A stretch of DNA of 64,000 nucleotides from NCBI GenBank assembly GCA_004791255.1, contig SRUQ01000002.1, forward strand, positions 310,001-374,000. Direction: 5' to 3'. The translations under genes were made by a program, and so were the position numbers. The notes under the pieces were generated by a model. That model saw nothing but the letters and a program-made list of their open reading frames with translations, searched no databases and was not told the origin of the DNA. Of the stretch, positions 54,301-62,825 are shown piece after piece. Source of the stretch: a bacterium M00.F.Ca.ET.205.01.1.1. Lineage in GTDB: Bacteria > Pseudomonadota > Alphaproteobacteria > Rhizobiales > Rhizobiaceae. The first letter of the stretch is position 1, and each line of letters starts with the position of its first letter.

Positions 54301-55084
54301 CCGCCTCGGCGAGATCTTCATCGACATGAACAAGGAGGGTGCCACTCTGCGTGGCCTTCTCAACAACTTCGCCATCGCCATCTCGCTCGGCCTGCAATAC
54401 GGCGTGCCGCTCGACGAATATGTGCACGCCTTCACCTTCACCAAGTTCGAGCCGGCCGGCATGGTCATCGGCAACGATGCCATCAAGAGCGCGACCTCGA
54501 TCCTCGACTACGTGTTCCGCGAGCTGGCCATCTCCTATCTCGGCCGCAACGACCTCGCCCATGTCGACCAGTCGGACTTTTCCAACACCGCGCTTGGCCG
54601 CGGCATCAGCGAAGGCAAGACCGACGCCGTCTCCAAGGGCCTGACGCGTGGTTCGCCGGTGAAGCTGGTGTCGCGGGCGGCGACCAGCGAGCCGAAGGGC
54701 TTTGCCGGCGGCGGGGCCCCTGCCCGCTCGGCGCCGACGGCCTTCTCCGGCTCCAACGTGCTGGCGCTGAAGCCGGCCAGCGACGAGGCGATCGCCTACA
54801 AGCGCGACTATGAGGAGCGGGCCAAGGAACTGGCCGAGGACATCGCCTTTGAGGAAGCGTCCGACGCTGCATCCGTAGCTTCGGACGCCACGGCGGCTCT
54901 GTTCACCGACGCCGCAGCCAACGAAGCCGCCGAAGCCAAGAAACTCGCCGCCGACCGCCGCGCCAAGTCACTGCTGCAAGGCTACACCGGCAATTCCTGC
55001 TCCGAGTGCCAGAATTTTACCATGGTGCGGAACGGGACCTGTGAGAAGTGCGATACGTGCGGTGCCACGAGCGGGTGCAGCTGA
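51302..55084 (+). CDS. nrdJ: Adenosylcobalamin-dependent (class II) ribonucleotide reductase
   Basis: A 1260-residue single-subunit reductase that makes deoxyribonucleotides from ribonucleotides with a B12-generated thiyl radical, independent of oxygen. Visible motifs are [20 protein letters not shown] (active-site region, residues about 470-490), [20 protein letters not shown], and a C-terminal Cys-rich tail (CSECQ...CEKCDTCG...CS) that supplies reducing thiols. The length is typical of rhizobial NrdJ. AAAAGGAC precedes ATG 51302. NrdR boxes upstream imply repression at high dATP. An intrinsic terminator lies at 55286. Confidence 0.97.
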   Translation: MRIERRFTKPGQSAYAEIEFRKALSEIKNPDGSVVFRLDNIDVPAQFSQVAADILAQKYFRKAGVPARLKKVEENDVPSFLWRSVADEAELAKLPEAERYGSEADARQVFDRLAGTWTYWGWKGGYFKSEDDARAFRDELAYMLATQRVAPNSPQWFNTGLHWAYGIDGPSQGHFYVDPFTGKLTKSKSSYEHPQPHACFIQGVQDDLVNEGGIMDLWVREARLFKYGSGTGSNFSFLRGEGEKLSGGGRSSGLMSFLKIGDRAAGAIKSGGTTRRAAKMVIVDADHPDIEEFIDWKVNEEQKVASLVTGSKIVKKHLELIMKACVNCEGHDDDCFDPAINTALKREIKAAKKSAVPENYIYRVIQFAKQGYTSMSFKTYDTDWDSDAYLTVSGQNSNNSVSLKDNFLRAVEDDGDWHLTARKDGKVLKTLKARDLWEKIGYAAWASADPGLHFNTTMNDWHTCASAGAIRASNPCSEYMFLDDTACNLASINLLPYRNTDGTIDIAAYEHTVRLWTVVLEISVMMAQFPSKEIAKLSYDYRTLGLGYANIGGLLMTSGISYDSDEGRAICAALTAVMTGIAYATSAEMASELGAFPDYDRNAQNMLRVMRNHRRAAYGDKDGYEKLAVNPVPLVAADLKQQDLATHAKAAWDRAIELGEEHGYRNAQATVIAPTGTIGLVMDCDTTGIEPDFALVKFKKLAGGGYFKIINRAVPEALRTLGYSEAQIGEMEAYAVGHGNLNQAPAINPGSLKAKGFTDDKIAALNAALKSAFDIKFVFNQWTLGADWVKETFGFTDEQLNDFSFEMLPALGFSRKDIEAANIHVCGAMTLEGAPFLKAEHLAVFDCASPCGKIGKRSLSINSHIQMMAAAQPFISGAISKTINMPNDATVEDAKSAYMLSWKLALKANALYRDGSKLSQPLNASLLADGEEDEDDAVEQLIQAPAAARAAQITERIVERIIERVSREQEKLPGRRKGYTQKAKIGGNTIFLRTGEYDDGRLGEIFIDMNKEGATLRGLLNNFAIAISLGLQYGVPLDEYVHAFTFTKFEPAGMVIGNDAIKSATSILDYVFRELAISYLGRNDLAHVDQSDFSNTALGRGISEGKTDAVSKGLTRGSPVKLVSRAATSEPKGFAGGGAPARSAPTAFSGSNVLALKPASDEAIAYKRDYEERAKELAEDIAFEEASDAASVASDATAALFTDAAANEAAEAKKLAADRRAKSLLQGYTGNSCSECQNFTMVRNGTCEKCDTCGATSGCS

Positions 55085-55098
55085 GGTCTTGCCTAGGT

Positions 55099-55192
55099 GG
55101 TGCCACACTCAAAGTTGTGTGCCTGAAAGCCAATGTTGTGTACCTGGATGGTGCAACACCCAAAGTATGGAAGCCAATGTTGTGTATTTGGA
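55099..55192 (+). repeat. Imperfect tandem repeat of about 45 bp
   Basis: Unit one 55099-55148 and unit two 55150-55192 share GGTGC(C/A)ACAC(T/C)CAAAGT and the 16-mer AAGCCAATGTTGTGTA (55127-55142, 55171-55186). They differ by a six-base indel. Each unit holds small hairpins (CACAC/GTGTG). Confidence 0.65.
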
Positions 55193-55208
55193 GCGGCCAA
55201 ACGGCCGC
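55193..55208 (+). terminator. Small GC hairpin
   Basis: GCGGCC (55193-55198) pairs with GGCCGC (55203-55208), loop AAAC, followed by TTCTC. A weak terminator at best. Confidence 0.4.
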
Positions 55209-55285
55209 TTCTCACAAGCGTAAGGCCAAGACGTAGCCGACCGCGCAGGAAACGTGCCCCCTCTGGCCCGTGCTCCGGCGATGAA

Positions 55286-55313
55286 GGCCCAGGCACGTCG
55301 GCTGGGCCTTTTT
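55286..55313 (+). terminator. Intrinsic terminator
   Basis: GGCCCAG (55286-55292) pairs with CTGGGCC (55302-55308), followed at once by TTTTT. It is rightward and probably ends the nrdJ transcript or a short RNA from the repeat region. Confidence 0.85.
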
Positions 55314-55391
55314 CTCTGAACCCCGCGATTTGGGAACCGAATCCGCTAGCCCGCCCACGCGGCTAGACTTGGTCAGAAATTGCTCATCGAG

Positions 55392-56246
55392 ATGTTGACC
55401 CCCGATCAGATTGAGACTTTGCTCGGCGCCGAGGCTCGGAAGAGAGTCGAAAGGAAGCGGCGCGGCGGAGACAGTGCCGACAAGGGGGCTGCCTACGAGC
55501 GCGAATACGCCCTGATGCGTATCGTTCAGCTAGCTGGGGAATGTCTGATGTCGAACGACGACGGGACAGGAATTCGCCTGCAAGCACAAGCGCTTTGCTT
55601 CATCGATGATTTTCTCGTCCATCGTCCGGACCGCTCGATCTTCTCGCAGCTGAAAGATAAGCTGAGCCAAGGTTGGGTTGGTCTGGACGAAGATTGCCGC
55701 TCACAGCGTTCGTGCAACGAAGCAGCCGGTATCACTGGGTCCATCGAGATCGTTGTTTCCAGAGCTAACGTGGCCGCTGGACTAGACGAAAGCCGCCCAG
55801 ATGACCTAGGCGACGTGGGCGTGATTCATTTCGAGCCCCCTTTTCCGGGCTACTATGAAGCGGTACGCGTTATGCTGGAACCATTTGACACCCCCAACGC
55901 AAGGAGGGACAGTCGCGGCCACATCCTGGCAGCCTGGGAAGACCTTGGTCGCGATGCGACGCTTGCCCAGATACTGCAGCGCGCAAGCAATTTCTCATCA
56001 GGGACCCTTCGGACACTTGAGCCGGAATTTCCGCTTGCCGAGGACATTCGCAATGTTCTCGATCAGATACCCGACTTTGACTACCGGATCCGCTCGAGAA
56101 CGTTCATCTATGACTTTTCCGCTGGGCGAGGCCATGTTCCCTATGAATGCGGCACTAAACGGTGGAAATATTTCGAGAACCGATTGAAGCTTTCTCCGCC
56201 ATCAGATTTCCTTGAGTTCTTCGCACTGATGAGGGACACGCAATGA
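55392..56246 (+). CDS. Probable PD-(D/E)xK-type nuclease-like protein, first gene of a pair
   Basis: A 284-residue protein that I cannot assign to a named family. The N-terminal third has the layout of PD-(D/E)xK nucleases fused to other domains (as in DUF4297-like effectors): KGAAYEREY (E36), FIDDFLV (D72/D73) and FSQLKDK (Q86, K88), that is E...D...QxK. The C-terminal two thirds are helical and unrecognised. It overlaps the following UPRTase-like gene by 4 bp, so the two work together. ATG 55392 is used; TTG 55380 is an alternative. Nuclease function is inferred from spacing of motif residues only. Confidence 0.55.
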   Translation: MLTPDQIETLLGAEARKRVERKRRGGDSADKGAAYEREYALMRIVQLAGECLMSNDDGTGIRLQAQALCFIDDFLVHRPDRSIFSQLKDKLSQGWVGLDEDCRSQRSCNEAAGITGSIEIVVSRANVAAGLDESRPDDLGDVGVIHFEPPFPGYYEAVRVMLEPFDTPNARRDSRGHILAAWEDLGRDATLAQILQRASNFSSGTLRTLEPEFPLAEDIRNVLDQIPDFDYRIRSRTFIYDFSAGRGHVPYECGTKRWKYFENRLKLSPPSDFLEFFALMRDTQ

Positions 56247-56965
56247 CGAGTCGTAGGCGATATCTCGGCGTAGCTACGAACGACGTCATCGAGCCGCTTG
56301 CAGCGCTGATGGAGGCGAGCACACCGCCCGCTGCCTACCGAGACGCGTTGCAGCACCTAGGCGACTGCCTCGCGAACCGGATGTCACAATCTGTCGACCT
56401 CAAGGGCAAAGTCGTTTTGGTCGTCGCTGGGGTGGAGGACGTCGACTCATTGGGAAGCGGATTTATCGAGGTCATGGCTAAGGCGGGCGCGGATGTCCGA
56501 CTAACTTGCTTGTGGATGGACCGTAAGACGTTAAAGGTCCCGTATCGCGAGGAAGTCGCTAATATCATTCAGGAGTACATGGACCCCATCCCCCCACACG
56601 TCGACCACTTCGTAGTTCTGAAGAGCATCGTTTCTAGTTCGTGCACCATCCGGACAAGCCTTCTGAGAATGCTTGACGAGACAGATCCGGGGCGTATCCA
56701 CGTCGCATCGCCAGTGATGCTCAAGGGCGCGCGGAAGCGGCTCGAGGCTGAGTTTCCTGCTTCGGTTGGAGACAAGTTTGAGTACTGGATTCTAGCCGTA
56801 GATGCGCAAGCGGATGAGAATGGTAACGTCATCCCAGGTATCGGCGGCAGTGTCTATCAGCGGATGGGGTTTGACAGCCAGGATGACAAAAACTTTTATA
56901 TGCCTGCGCTGGTCGCGGACCGGATTGTCAGCCGTCGAAAGCCTAGCGATCAGCCTTCGTTGTAG
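56243..56965 (+). CDS. Uracil-phosphoribosyltransferase-like protein, second gene of the pair
   Basis: A 240-residue protein whose C-terminal part resembles the UPRTase fold: RIHVASPVMLKGARKRLEAE (150-169) corresponds to the helix after the PRPP loop, and AVDAQADENGNVIPGIGG (185-202) to the uracil-binding LNE-GYIVPGLGD segment. In true UPRTases an acidic DPxLATGG loop binds PRPP; here the equivalent stretch is LKSIVSSSCTIRTSL (126-140) with no acids, so catalysis of the usual kind is unlikely. It may bind a nucleotide as sensor for the nuclease-like partner. This is inference from sequence pattern. Confidence 0.55.
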   Translation: MTSRRRYLGVATNDVIEPLAALMEASTPPAAYRDALQHLGDCLANRMSQSVDLKGKVVLVVAGVEDVDSLGSGFIEVMAKAGADVRLTCLWMDRKTLKVPYREEVANIIQEYMDPIPPHVDHFVVLKSIVSSSCTIRTSLLRMLDETDPGRIHVASPVMLKGARKRLEAEFPASVGDKFEYWILAVDAQADENGNVIPGIGGSVYQRMGFDSQDDKNFYMPALVADRIVSRRKPSDQPSL

Positions 56966-57116
56966 AATCTGAAGCACATACAAATCGTATCCCATGTCGA
57001 AAACGGTTTGTCGGCGCGGGAAGTCTCTCGGCTCCATTTCGGTCACTGCCAGCCATGCAGGCCATCAGGTAAGACGAACTGCGGGCGGGAAAACATTTCC
57101 CGAACCCGCTGAATTC

Positions 57117-57593
57117 CTATGAGAGCGATTCAAGTGCAGCGTGAACCCGGTCGGCAAGGCTTTCAGCTCCGGATGCGGCAATCCAGCTTTGCCAGGCCAC
57201 GTGCGTTGCTCTGCCTTCCGCCAGGCGACCGGCGAACAAACCTTGAGCCACGGCCCTTGGCAAGGCTACAGCATCGTAGAACTCAAAATCCCTGGTCCAG
57301 CGTACGGCCGCAATCCAGTCGGCTTTCTCGAGATTGTGTGGCTTGAGCGATATTCGGGGAAAAGGTCCATCCGTGCCAAGCATGCGCGACTTTACCTCGA
57401 TCTTTCCGTATAACGGCGAGATGACATCGCTTCCGCGATTGTTGCCTCCAACCACTTCTCCGTCGGTAGCAATGGCCACAACTAGCTCCGCAAGGAGCTG
57501 ATGACTAATGCTGTCGTAGCGCTTGATGCAGTTCGCCGTTCTCAAGATGCTGTACATCTCCGCGGCGTCCTGGTGGGCATACTTCGCTTTCAC
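57117..57593 (-). CDS. Small PD-(D/E)xK nuclease-like protein
   Basis: A 158-residue protein with a compact nuclease-like core: E36 in LLAELVVA, GSDVISPLYGKIEVKSR containing D56 and E66-V-K68 (D-x9-E-x-K). The length and motif fit small restriction-type endonucleases. GTG 57593 is preceded by GGAG with 6-base spacing; the frame is closed just upstream. It stands alone and leftward between the UPRTase-like pair and the MucR homologue. Its target and partner are unknown. Confidence 0.6.
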   Translation of the reverse strand: MKAKYAHQDAAEMYSILRTANCIKRYDSISHQLLAELVVAIATDGEVVGGNNRGSDVISPLYGKIEVKSRMLGTDGPFPRISLKPHNLEKADWIAAVRWTRDFEFYDAVALPRAVAQGLFAGRLAEGRATHVAWQSWIAASGAESLADRVHAALESLS

Positions 57594-57797
57594 TGGCTGC
57601 TCCGTGTAACCTCTTGGGCAGTCGAGCTACTAGTCGAGGATTGCGCCAAGCTATCCGCATCCCTGCCGTTACCTCCCGTGTCGCGTCCGAAGTGCCCGAA
57701 ACGCGCTCGAGCAAATGAGTATTAACGTACGCTTCTATCGTTGATTGCACCACATCGGGAAGTTAGGAAGACGGATGCTTGAAAAGGAGAATTTGCT

Positions 57798-58238
57798 TTG
57801 GCCGACGAGACTTTCAATCTGATCGAACTGACCGCCGACATCGTTTCCGCCTACGTCAGTAAGAACGCGGTACCGGTGGCTTCTATGCCGGAACTGATTT
57901 CCATCGTGAATTCGTCACTCTCGAAAATTGGCCAGCCGATAGAACCCGAGAAGCCGGCCCAAGATCCAGCAGTCAATCCGAAGAGGTCAGTGTTTCCTGA
58001 CTACATTATTTGCCTCGAGGACGGAAAGAAATTCAAATCCCTGAAGCGTCATCTCGGCGTCCACTACGGACTGACTCCGGATGAATACCGCGAGAAGTGG
58101 GGATTACGGGCGGACTACCCTATGGTAGCGCCGAACTATTCGGCTTCGCGGTCGGAATTAGCCAAGTCTATGGGTCTTGGTCGGAAGGCCCCTGCCAAGG
58201 CTGCAAAAAAGTCGGCACGGCAGAAGGCTCGCCAATAG
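57798..58238 (+). CDS. MucR/Ros-family zinc-finger regulator
   Basis: A 146-residue regulator of the MucR/Ros family, which control exopolysaccharide, motility and, for Ros, transferred-DNA genes. The prokaryotic zinc finger is CLEDGKKFKSLKRHLGVHYG with C72, D75, H85 and H89 as likely metal ligands, followed by the family tail PDEYREKWGL and a Lys/Ala-rich end. It starts with TTG at 57798 behind AGGAGA. Rhizobia carry several copies, some on mobile elements; this one may regulate the flanking genes. Confidence 0.88.
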   Translation: MADETFNLIELTADIVSAYVSKNAVPVASMPELISIVNSSLSKIGQPIEPEKPAQDPAVNPKRSVFPDYIICLEDGKKFKSLKRHLGVHYGLTPDEYREKWGLRADYPMVAPNYSASRSELAKSMGLGRKAPAKAAKKSARQKARQ

Positions 58239-58271
58239 CTTGAGATTTGAGGCGACTGAGAGAGGACATCG

Positions 58272-58802
58272 ATGGAAAGGGCTTCACGCTTATTTGCCGC
58301 AGCTTTCCGCAGTTTTGCGCTAGCCGCCCTCCTTCCCGTGACGGTGGCTCGCGCCGATTGGCAATTCACCAGATGGGGGCAGTCGCCAGACGAGGTTTTG
58401 AAATCGAGCAAGATCGCATTGAGCCAATCGACGCCGGAGGACCAAGCTGGGCATGCTATCCCGCTAATCCGCGGCGCCGCGCTTCTGAATGGCATCTACG
58501 CCGCTCCGGAATTCAGGGCCCCGGTCTGGCTATACTTTGCCGACAACAAGTTAAGCGGTGTCTACCTTGAGATTGCCGATGGCGAAACCGCTTCGCTCAT
58601 CGGAGGCCGACTTTCGAATCAATACGGAGCGCCAGCCGAGAAGAACGATGGCTCCCAAGGTGACTGCAAGTATTCAGCCAAGACATGGAACGACGCGGAC
58701 CGAGGAAACCGGGTGCATTTCTCGTGGGACGTTTGCGACAGCGGCTTCCATAATTTCGTACTGATCTACACCCCGATCGAACAACCAGACAGCGGACTCT
58801 AG
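58272..58802 (+). CDS. Exported hypothetical protein
   Basis: A 176-residue protein with a long signal peptide (cleavage ARA-D, near residue 28), then a mostly beta mature part with two cysteines (GDCKYS and WDVCDSG) able to form a disulfide. GAGAGAGG lies upstream of the ATG. It follows the MucR gene by 33 bp in the same direction. No family recognised. Confidence 0.65.
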   Translation: MERASRLFAAAFRSFALAALLPVTVARADWQFTRWGQSPDEVLKSSKIALSQSTPEDQAGHAIPLIRGAALLNGIYAAPEFRAPVWLYFADNKLSGVYLEIADGETASLIGGRLSNQYGAPAEKNDGSQGDCKYSAKTWNDADRGNRVHFSWDVCDSGFHNFVLIYTPIEQPDSGL

Positions 58803-58919
58803 AACAACGATCAAGCCGAAGCAGCCGCCGGCATCGCCATCTACGGCCGCTTCCAGGGCTTCAGCTGCCTGATGTCGCTGATGCACGATGCGTCAAGCAG
58901 CATAGCTTTACGTCAAACC

Positions 58920-60845
58920 TCAAAGAGAAGATGGCGACTGTTTCCTCCCTTGGACTCGGAACACGGCAACTGAGTAATCGGCCTGCCCTGACGGCGGCCG
59001 TTTACGGATGACGTCGACCAAGTTCTCGATGTGATCGCTGCCTCCACCTCGATCAACCAGATCAAGGACCATCAGAGCGCAGAACCTCACGCTTGTCCGC
59101 TGATAGGAAACCGTCTGAAGGCCAAACTCGTCGACCAATTGTGCGAGGGTCAGATGCGTGTGGGTCTTCTTCAGCTCGGCGACGGTTTTCACTCCTGCCT
59201 GCTGGAAGTGAACATCCGCCCGCCCGTGCGCTATGCCCGGAACTTCGCGCTGTGCGCATTCCTTCAGTGGCGTGCCCTGCAGGAATCCGAAATAGTCGCG
59301 GTGGAGGTCGCTTTCGACGGGAGGCTCCTTGCGGCTGAGGTTGAAGAGGTAATCGACGCCGGACACCGCTGCGGGTGTCTGGTTTTCCCGAGACGACACG
59401 AAAAGCAGCGTGTAGTACAGGATAAGCAGGAAGAACCGGGCTGCGGCTCCCTGATAGTCTGGATTTCCGAACAGCTTCGAATGCAGGACCTCAAGGATTC
59501 TGATCGTGACCGGATCGGTATAAAGGAGAAAGTCCGCCGACATGGAAGCCGCTAGAACCTTGGCCGCCTGCCCTCTCAGTGCGAGTGGAACGTGATCTTC
59601 CGACAGGATTTCGGCGGCGGTCGCTGCGGCGGCCACCGCCTCAATAGGGTTTCGCCGGAGACTTGCCTCCATTGCATGTTGGATTTGTGTCCTCATCCCC
59701 GCAATCGCGGCAGCAGAGCCCTCTTGGGGATTATCCTCGAGCCACTGGTCAAGACAAGCGAGGCGCGAGCGCTCTTCCCGCATCGCTGCGACGATCCGCG
59801 GCCGGACCACTGCTTCCACGCCACCGTCAGCAGACCTCTTCAGGATCAGCTTGCTCGCGCAGAACACGCGCGCAAGCTCGTCTTCGATGACCCGAGCGGC
59901 ATCAAGCCAGGCTTTTTTCAGCAGGCTCAAGTCTAGCGCGGCGAGCCGCGCGCCTAGCTCTGACCAAAAAATGCCTTCCATGATGGACGAGCCCAACCAG
60001 CTAGTCCGATCGATCCGACGGTTCGACGGCATCAGGATCGCCATGTACTCGAAAGCGGACGTCCTAATCGACGCGAGCCGATCCTGAAGTCCCTGGCTGT
60101 GGTTCCCCTGTTGGAAATCCAGGAGCACGTCGAGGCAGGATGAGTAAAGCGCGGCATCGTATCTCACTTCTGCCGCAGCCATCGCCTGCTTCATTCGCTG
60201 GCTCGCCTTTGACAGGGACGAGATCGCTGTTTCGCGGTTGCCGTCACCGAGTGCGTCTGCGATATGAAGCAGTCCCAGCGCAACCAACGCCTCGTCCTCG
60301 GCTTCCGGCACATCGAGAAGCAATTCCAGCTGCCTGTAGAGATCGGCATCGGATACATGGGCGAGGACTACGCCCTGGATCCGCGCGACATGGCGCAAGT
60401 AATCGCCCTCGTCATCTGCGGTCACATCAAGCAAGTGAGACTGCAGGGCGCGAAGCAGCGCCGGGCGGCCTTGAGCGACAAACATCGCGCCAAGCAGGGC
60501 GTGAGATCTCGTGCCAGAATAACGGGATCTATCGGCAGACTGGGCGATGAAAGCCCTCAGAAGGGACCGCGCGAATCTGTCACTAAGCGGGACTGTCGGT
60601 AGCAGCCTTACCGTTTCGGCCATGACTCCGGGATCGGCCGTATGAGCGACCAGGTCTGTGGCAGCTGACGCGCCGTCACCCGTTCCTGCTCTTCCAAGCG
60701 CCTGGAAGAACTCTACCGCTTCCGGCATGTCTACTATGTCCGCAGCGGCACGTGAAAGCGCATCGGCCGACAGGCTGCGTAGGTCTAGCGGCTCGCCGCG
60801 GCGGCAGGCATCCACGAAGCGACGGGCAAGTTCATCCATGTCCAT
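58920..60845 (-). CDS. Large helical protein of the ABC-ATPase operon, unknown
   Basis: A 641-residue protein predicted almost wholly alpha-helical, without signal peptide, with one strongly hydrophobic stretch at about 469-485 (FFLLILYYTLLFV). Leu/Ala-rich helices over the first 300 residues suggest a HEAT- or TPR-like solenoid. I recognise no domain. It starts 6 bp after the ABC ATPase gene ends (AGGA before ATG 60845), so it belongs to the same operon and is likely an effector or scaffold partner of the ATPase. This role is inferred from position only. Confidence 0.65.
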   Translation of the reverse strand: MDMDELARRFVDACRRGEPLDLRSLSADALSRAAADIVDMPEAVEFFQALGRAGTGDGASAATDLVAHTADPGVMAETVRLLPTVPLSDRFARSLLRAFIAQSADRSRYSGTRSHALLGAMFVAQGRPALLRALQSHLLDVTADDEGDYLRHVARIQGVVLAHVSDADLYRQLELLLDVPEAEDEALVALGLLHIADALGDGNRETAISSLSKASQRMKQAMAAAEVRYDAALYSSCLDVLLDFQQGNHSQGLQDRLASIRTSAFEYMAILMPSNRRIDRTSWLGSSIMEGIFWSELGARLAALDLSLLKKAWLDAARVIEDELARVFCASKLILKRSADGGVEAVVRPRIVAAMREERSRLACLDQWLEDNPQEGSAAAIAGMRTQIQHAMEASLRRNPIEAVAAAATAAEILSEDHVPLALRGQAAKVLAASMSADFLLYTDPVTIRILEVLHSKLFGNPDYQGAAARFFLLILYYTLLFVSSRENQTPAAVSGVDYLFNLSRKEPPVESDLHRDYFGFLQGTPLKECAQREVPGIAHGRADVHFQQAGVKTVAELKKTHTHLTLAQLVDEFGLQTVSYQRTSVRFCALMVLDLVDRGGGSDHIENLVDVIRKRPPSGQADYSVAVFRVQGRKQSPSSL

Positions 60846-60851
60846 TCTATC

Positions 60852-62825
60852 CTAGAAAAGCTCGGCACTCCCGATAGCTTCCCTACGGTGACTGAAATCC
60901 ACCACGGCGTCGAGTTCGGGTCGTTTGACCGCGCCCACGATGACCTGGACTCCCGGCATTTCCGCCACCACTTCGCCTACGGCGCGGACGAGCTGGGAGA
61001 AGTCCTTGGCGCTCATTTCTGGCGCGGCGGGGGAATCCAGCACCAGCATTCCTGGATGACGGCCGAACCCGCGGGCCTGAGCGACCTTCAGTGTGGCCAG
61101 GGAAGCGGCCAGCCGCATGCGAAGATTCTCACCCACGTTCAGGCCGCCAAACGTATTGTCCGTGCCTCCCTGGCGGATATCCATGCGGTGGGGTTTGAAG
61201 GAAAGCGTCTCGAGGTTAGCCACTCCGAATTTTTCGGCGAGCTTGAAGGTTTCGCCTTCGACGTCTTTCATGATTGCAGCCTGCATGTCCTCCATCATTC
61301 GTTTGGTAAGGTCGGTCGCGGCCTCTAGGATCCGTTGGGTAGCTAAATCGGCATCGCTGATCGTTTCCTGGTCATCGCCCTCCCGCTGAAGTTCCTCCAG
61401 ACGGCCCTCGATGACCGCGATATCGAGTGCCAACTGGCTCGAAACGTCCTCCTTCGACAGCTGACGTTCCGTCTCCTTTAGAAGACGCAATGCCTTTTCC
61501 CGAATTGCCTCTGCGTCTGTAAGTGACTTCTCCCCCTTCGCCATCGCTGCTGAGGCAGATTTCCACGCTGCGTCGGCATCCTTCGCCGCTGTCTCCATCG
61601 CGGTCAGATTTGCCGCATCGTCATCGTCACCATGCACCTCGCTGCTCCCGCAGAGGCCACAGGCTTCGGCTTCGACTGCCTCGAACCTACCGGGCTGGAA
61701 GCCGCTCTCGCACGCGGGGCAGCAGACAGGCCTAAGCTTTCTGAACACATAGCCAGCCGCCGCCTCGTCCTTGGCCTGCTGCAGCAATCTTCTCGTCTCG
61801 GTATGGACAGCTGCGGCATTCATCGCGCGAGTGCGCAGCTGTTCGAGACTGTTTCTCGTCCCTGTGACGGCTGCCTGGGCGGTGGCGACTTCGCCATCGA
61901 GGCGGTCGAGGTCGAGCCTCAACCCGGACCTGTCCGGCAGCTTCGCCGCCTCGCCTTTCTTCTTCGCCAGCAGATCAGTTAGTTCTTTGAGGCGCGCGGC
62001 GATTCGGGATTTCTCGGCCGTCGATGCTCGCCGCTTCCTGTCGGATACGTCCTTGGTCCGTTTGAGCGCGCTCGCCAAGGCCGTGTAGGTCGAGACCCAG
62101 GGAAGTCCAATGAACATCTGGATGAGTCTCAGAGGAAGGCCGTCCTCCATGTTCTCGCCGAAAATCGCCTTGCTGGGACCCGTGATGAAAAGGGCCGCTG
62201 ACATGGCTGGCCATCCATGCTCTACGACTGACCCGCTCGCGGACTTGTACGCATGGAACCGTTCGAATCCGAGTTCTTCCATGAAGAGGTCCGCCACAGC
62301 ACCAGTGAGCCCCTCACCTGCGGAACCCGAGTAGAGTGCAACCTCGGCAGTCCCGTCCCTACGCATAAGCAACGCCTTGCCCTGCTTTTCATCCGTCTCG
62401 CCTACTTCCTTGAGGATGCGAACCTCGTACTGCACGTCGTCGATGCTGAATCCGACGCTGGCGGAATCGATCCAACTCCAGATGTCTTTCTTTATTCGGC
62501 CTGGGAATCTGCCTTGGAGCGCGGCACGGACCAACAGCAGGATGCTCGACTTGCCTTTCGAGTTCCCCTCTGAAAGCAACGCCCATAGGCCCGGGCCCAA
62601 TCCGGACCACTCGAACAGGAATCTGTCCTCCGATCGAAGTGTCTTCTTCTGGCCTTCGATCCTTATCGATGTAGCGGTGACCGTACGCGCCCGCGGCAGG
62701 ATAGGCTGCGCCCGAACACCGAACTCCTCAAGCACGTTGGAGACGGCCTCAGCAGTCGCGCCCGCGTCTTCCGCGATCCTTCCAAGCCATTGGGCCGTTC
62801 CGGTCGGCAGGTTGTCCTCGCTCAT
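60852..62825 (-). CDS. Rad50/SMC-like ABC ATPase with zinc ribbon
   Basis: A 657-residue ATPase. P-loop EGNSKGKSS (86-94) has Glu where the first glycine is usual. A coiled coil (about 255-365 and 405-485) is interrupted by a zinc ribbon, C369-P-A-C372 and C389-G-L-C392, in the place of a Rad50 hook. NVGENLRMRLAASLA (563-577) is the signature helix region, and GMLVLDSPAA (592-601) is Walker B with D597 followed by serine instead of the catalytic glutamate. It is shorter than Rad50 or SMC and closest in style to ATPases of bacterial conflict systems. It overlaps the upstream gene by 4 bp. A DNA-sensing role is inferred. Confidence 0.82.
   Translation of the reverse strand: MSEDNLPTGTAQWLGRIAEDAGATAEAVSNVLEEFGVRAQPILPRARTVTATSIRIEGQKKTLRSEDRFLFEWSGLGPGLWALLSEGNSKGKSSILLLVRAALQGRFPGRIKKDIWSWIDSASVGFSIDDVQYEVRILKEVGETDEKQGKALLMRRDGTAEVALYSGSAGEGLTGAVADLFMEELGFERFHAYKSASGSVVEHGWPAMSAALFITGPSKAIFGENMEDGLPLRLIQMFIGLPWVSTYTALASALKRTKDVSDRKRRASTAEKSRIAARLKELTDLLAKKKGEAAKLPDRSGLRLDLDRLDGEVATAQAAVTGTRNSLEQLRTRAMNAAAVHTETRRLLQQAKDEAAAGYVFRKLRPVCCPACESGFQPGRFEAVEAEACGLCGSSEVHGDDDDAANLTAMETAAKDADAAWKSASAAMAKGEKSLTDAEAIREKALRLLKETERQLSKEDVSSQLALDIAVIEGRLEELQREGDDQETISDADLATQRILEAATDLTKRMMEDMQAAIMKDVEGETFKLAEKFGVANLETLSFKPHRMDIRQGGTDNTFGGLNVGENLRMRLAASLATLKVAQARGFGRHPGMLVLDSPAAPEMSAKDFSQLVRAVGEVVAEMPGVQVIVGAVKRPELDAVVDFSHRREAIGSAELF

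Larger units (their letters stand above)
55085..55391. other. Repeat and terminator region after nrdJ
   Basis: About 300 bp with an imperfect direct repeat (55099-55192), a small hairpin at 55193-55208 and an intrinsic terminator at 55286-55313. It marks the border between core genes and the island to the right. Confidence 0.5.

Noticed and set aside
51275..54562. 1095-codon open frame antisense to nrdJ
   Set aside because: It mirrors the codon structure of nrdJ in high-GC DNA, has no family pattern and no start signal.
55099..55192. CRISPR-like array
   Set aside because: Two degenerate units with no spacer pattern and no cas genes.
57505..57753. 82-codon leftward frame overlapping the EVK nuclease-like gene
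   Set aside because: The first 35 residues look protein-like but the rest overlaps the nuclease gene in another frame; a frameshifted extension is blocked by stops.
58803..58919. Coding-like stretch after the exported protein gene
   Set aside because: It has no start or stop of its own and is too short to call; perhaps a gene remnant.
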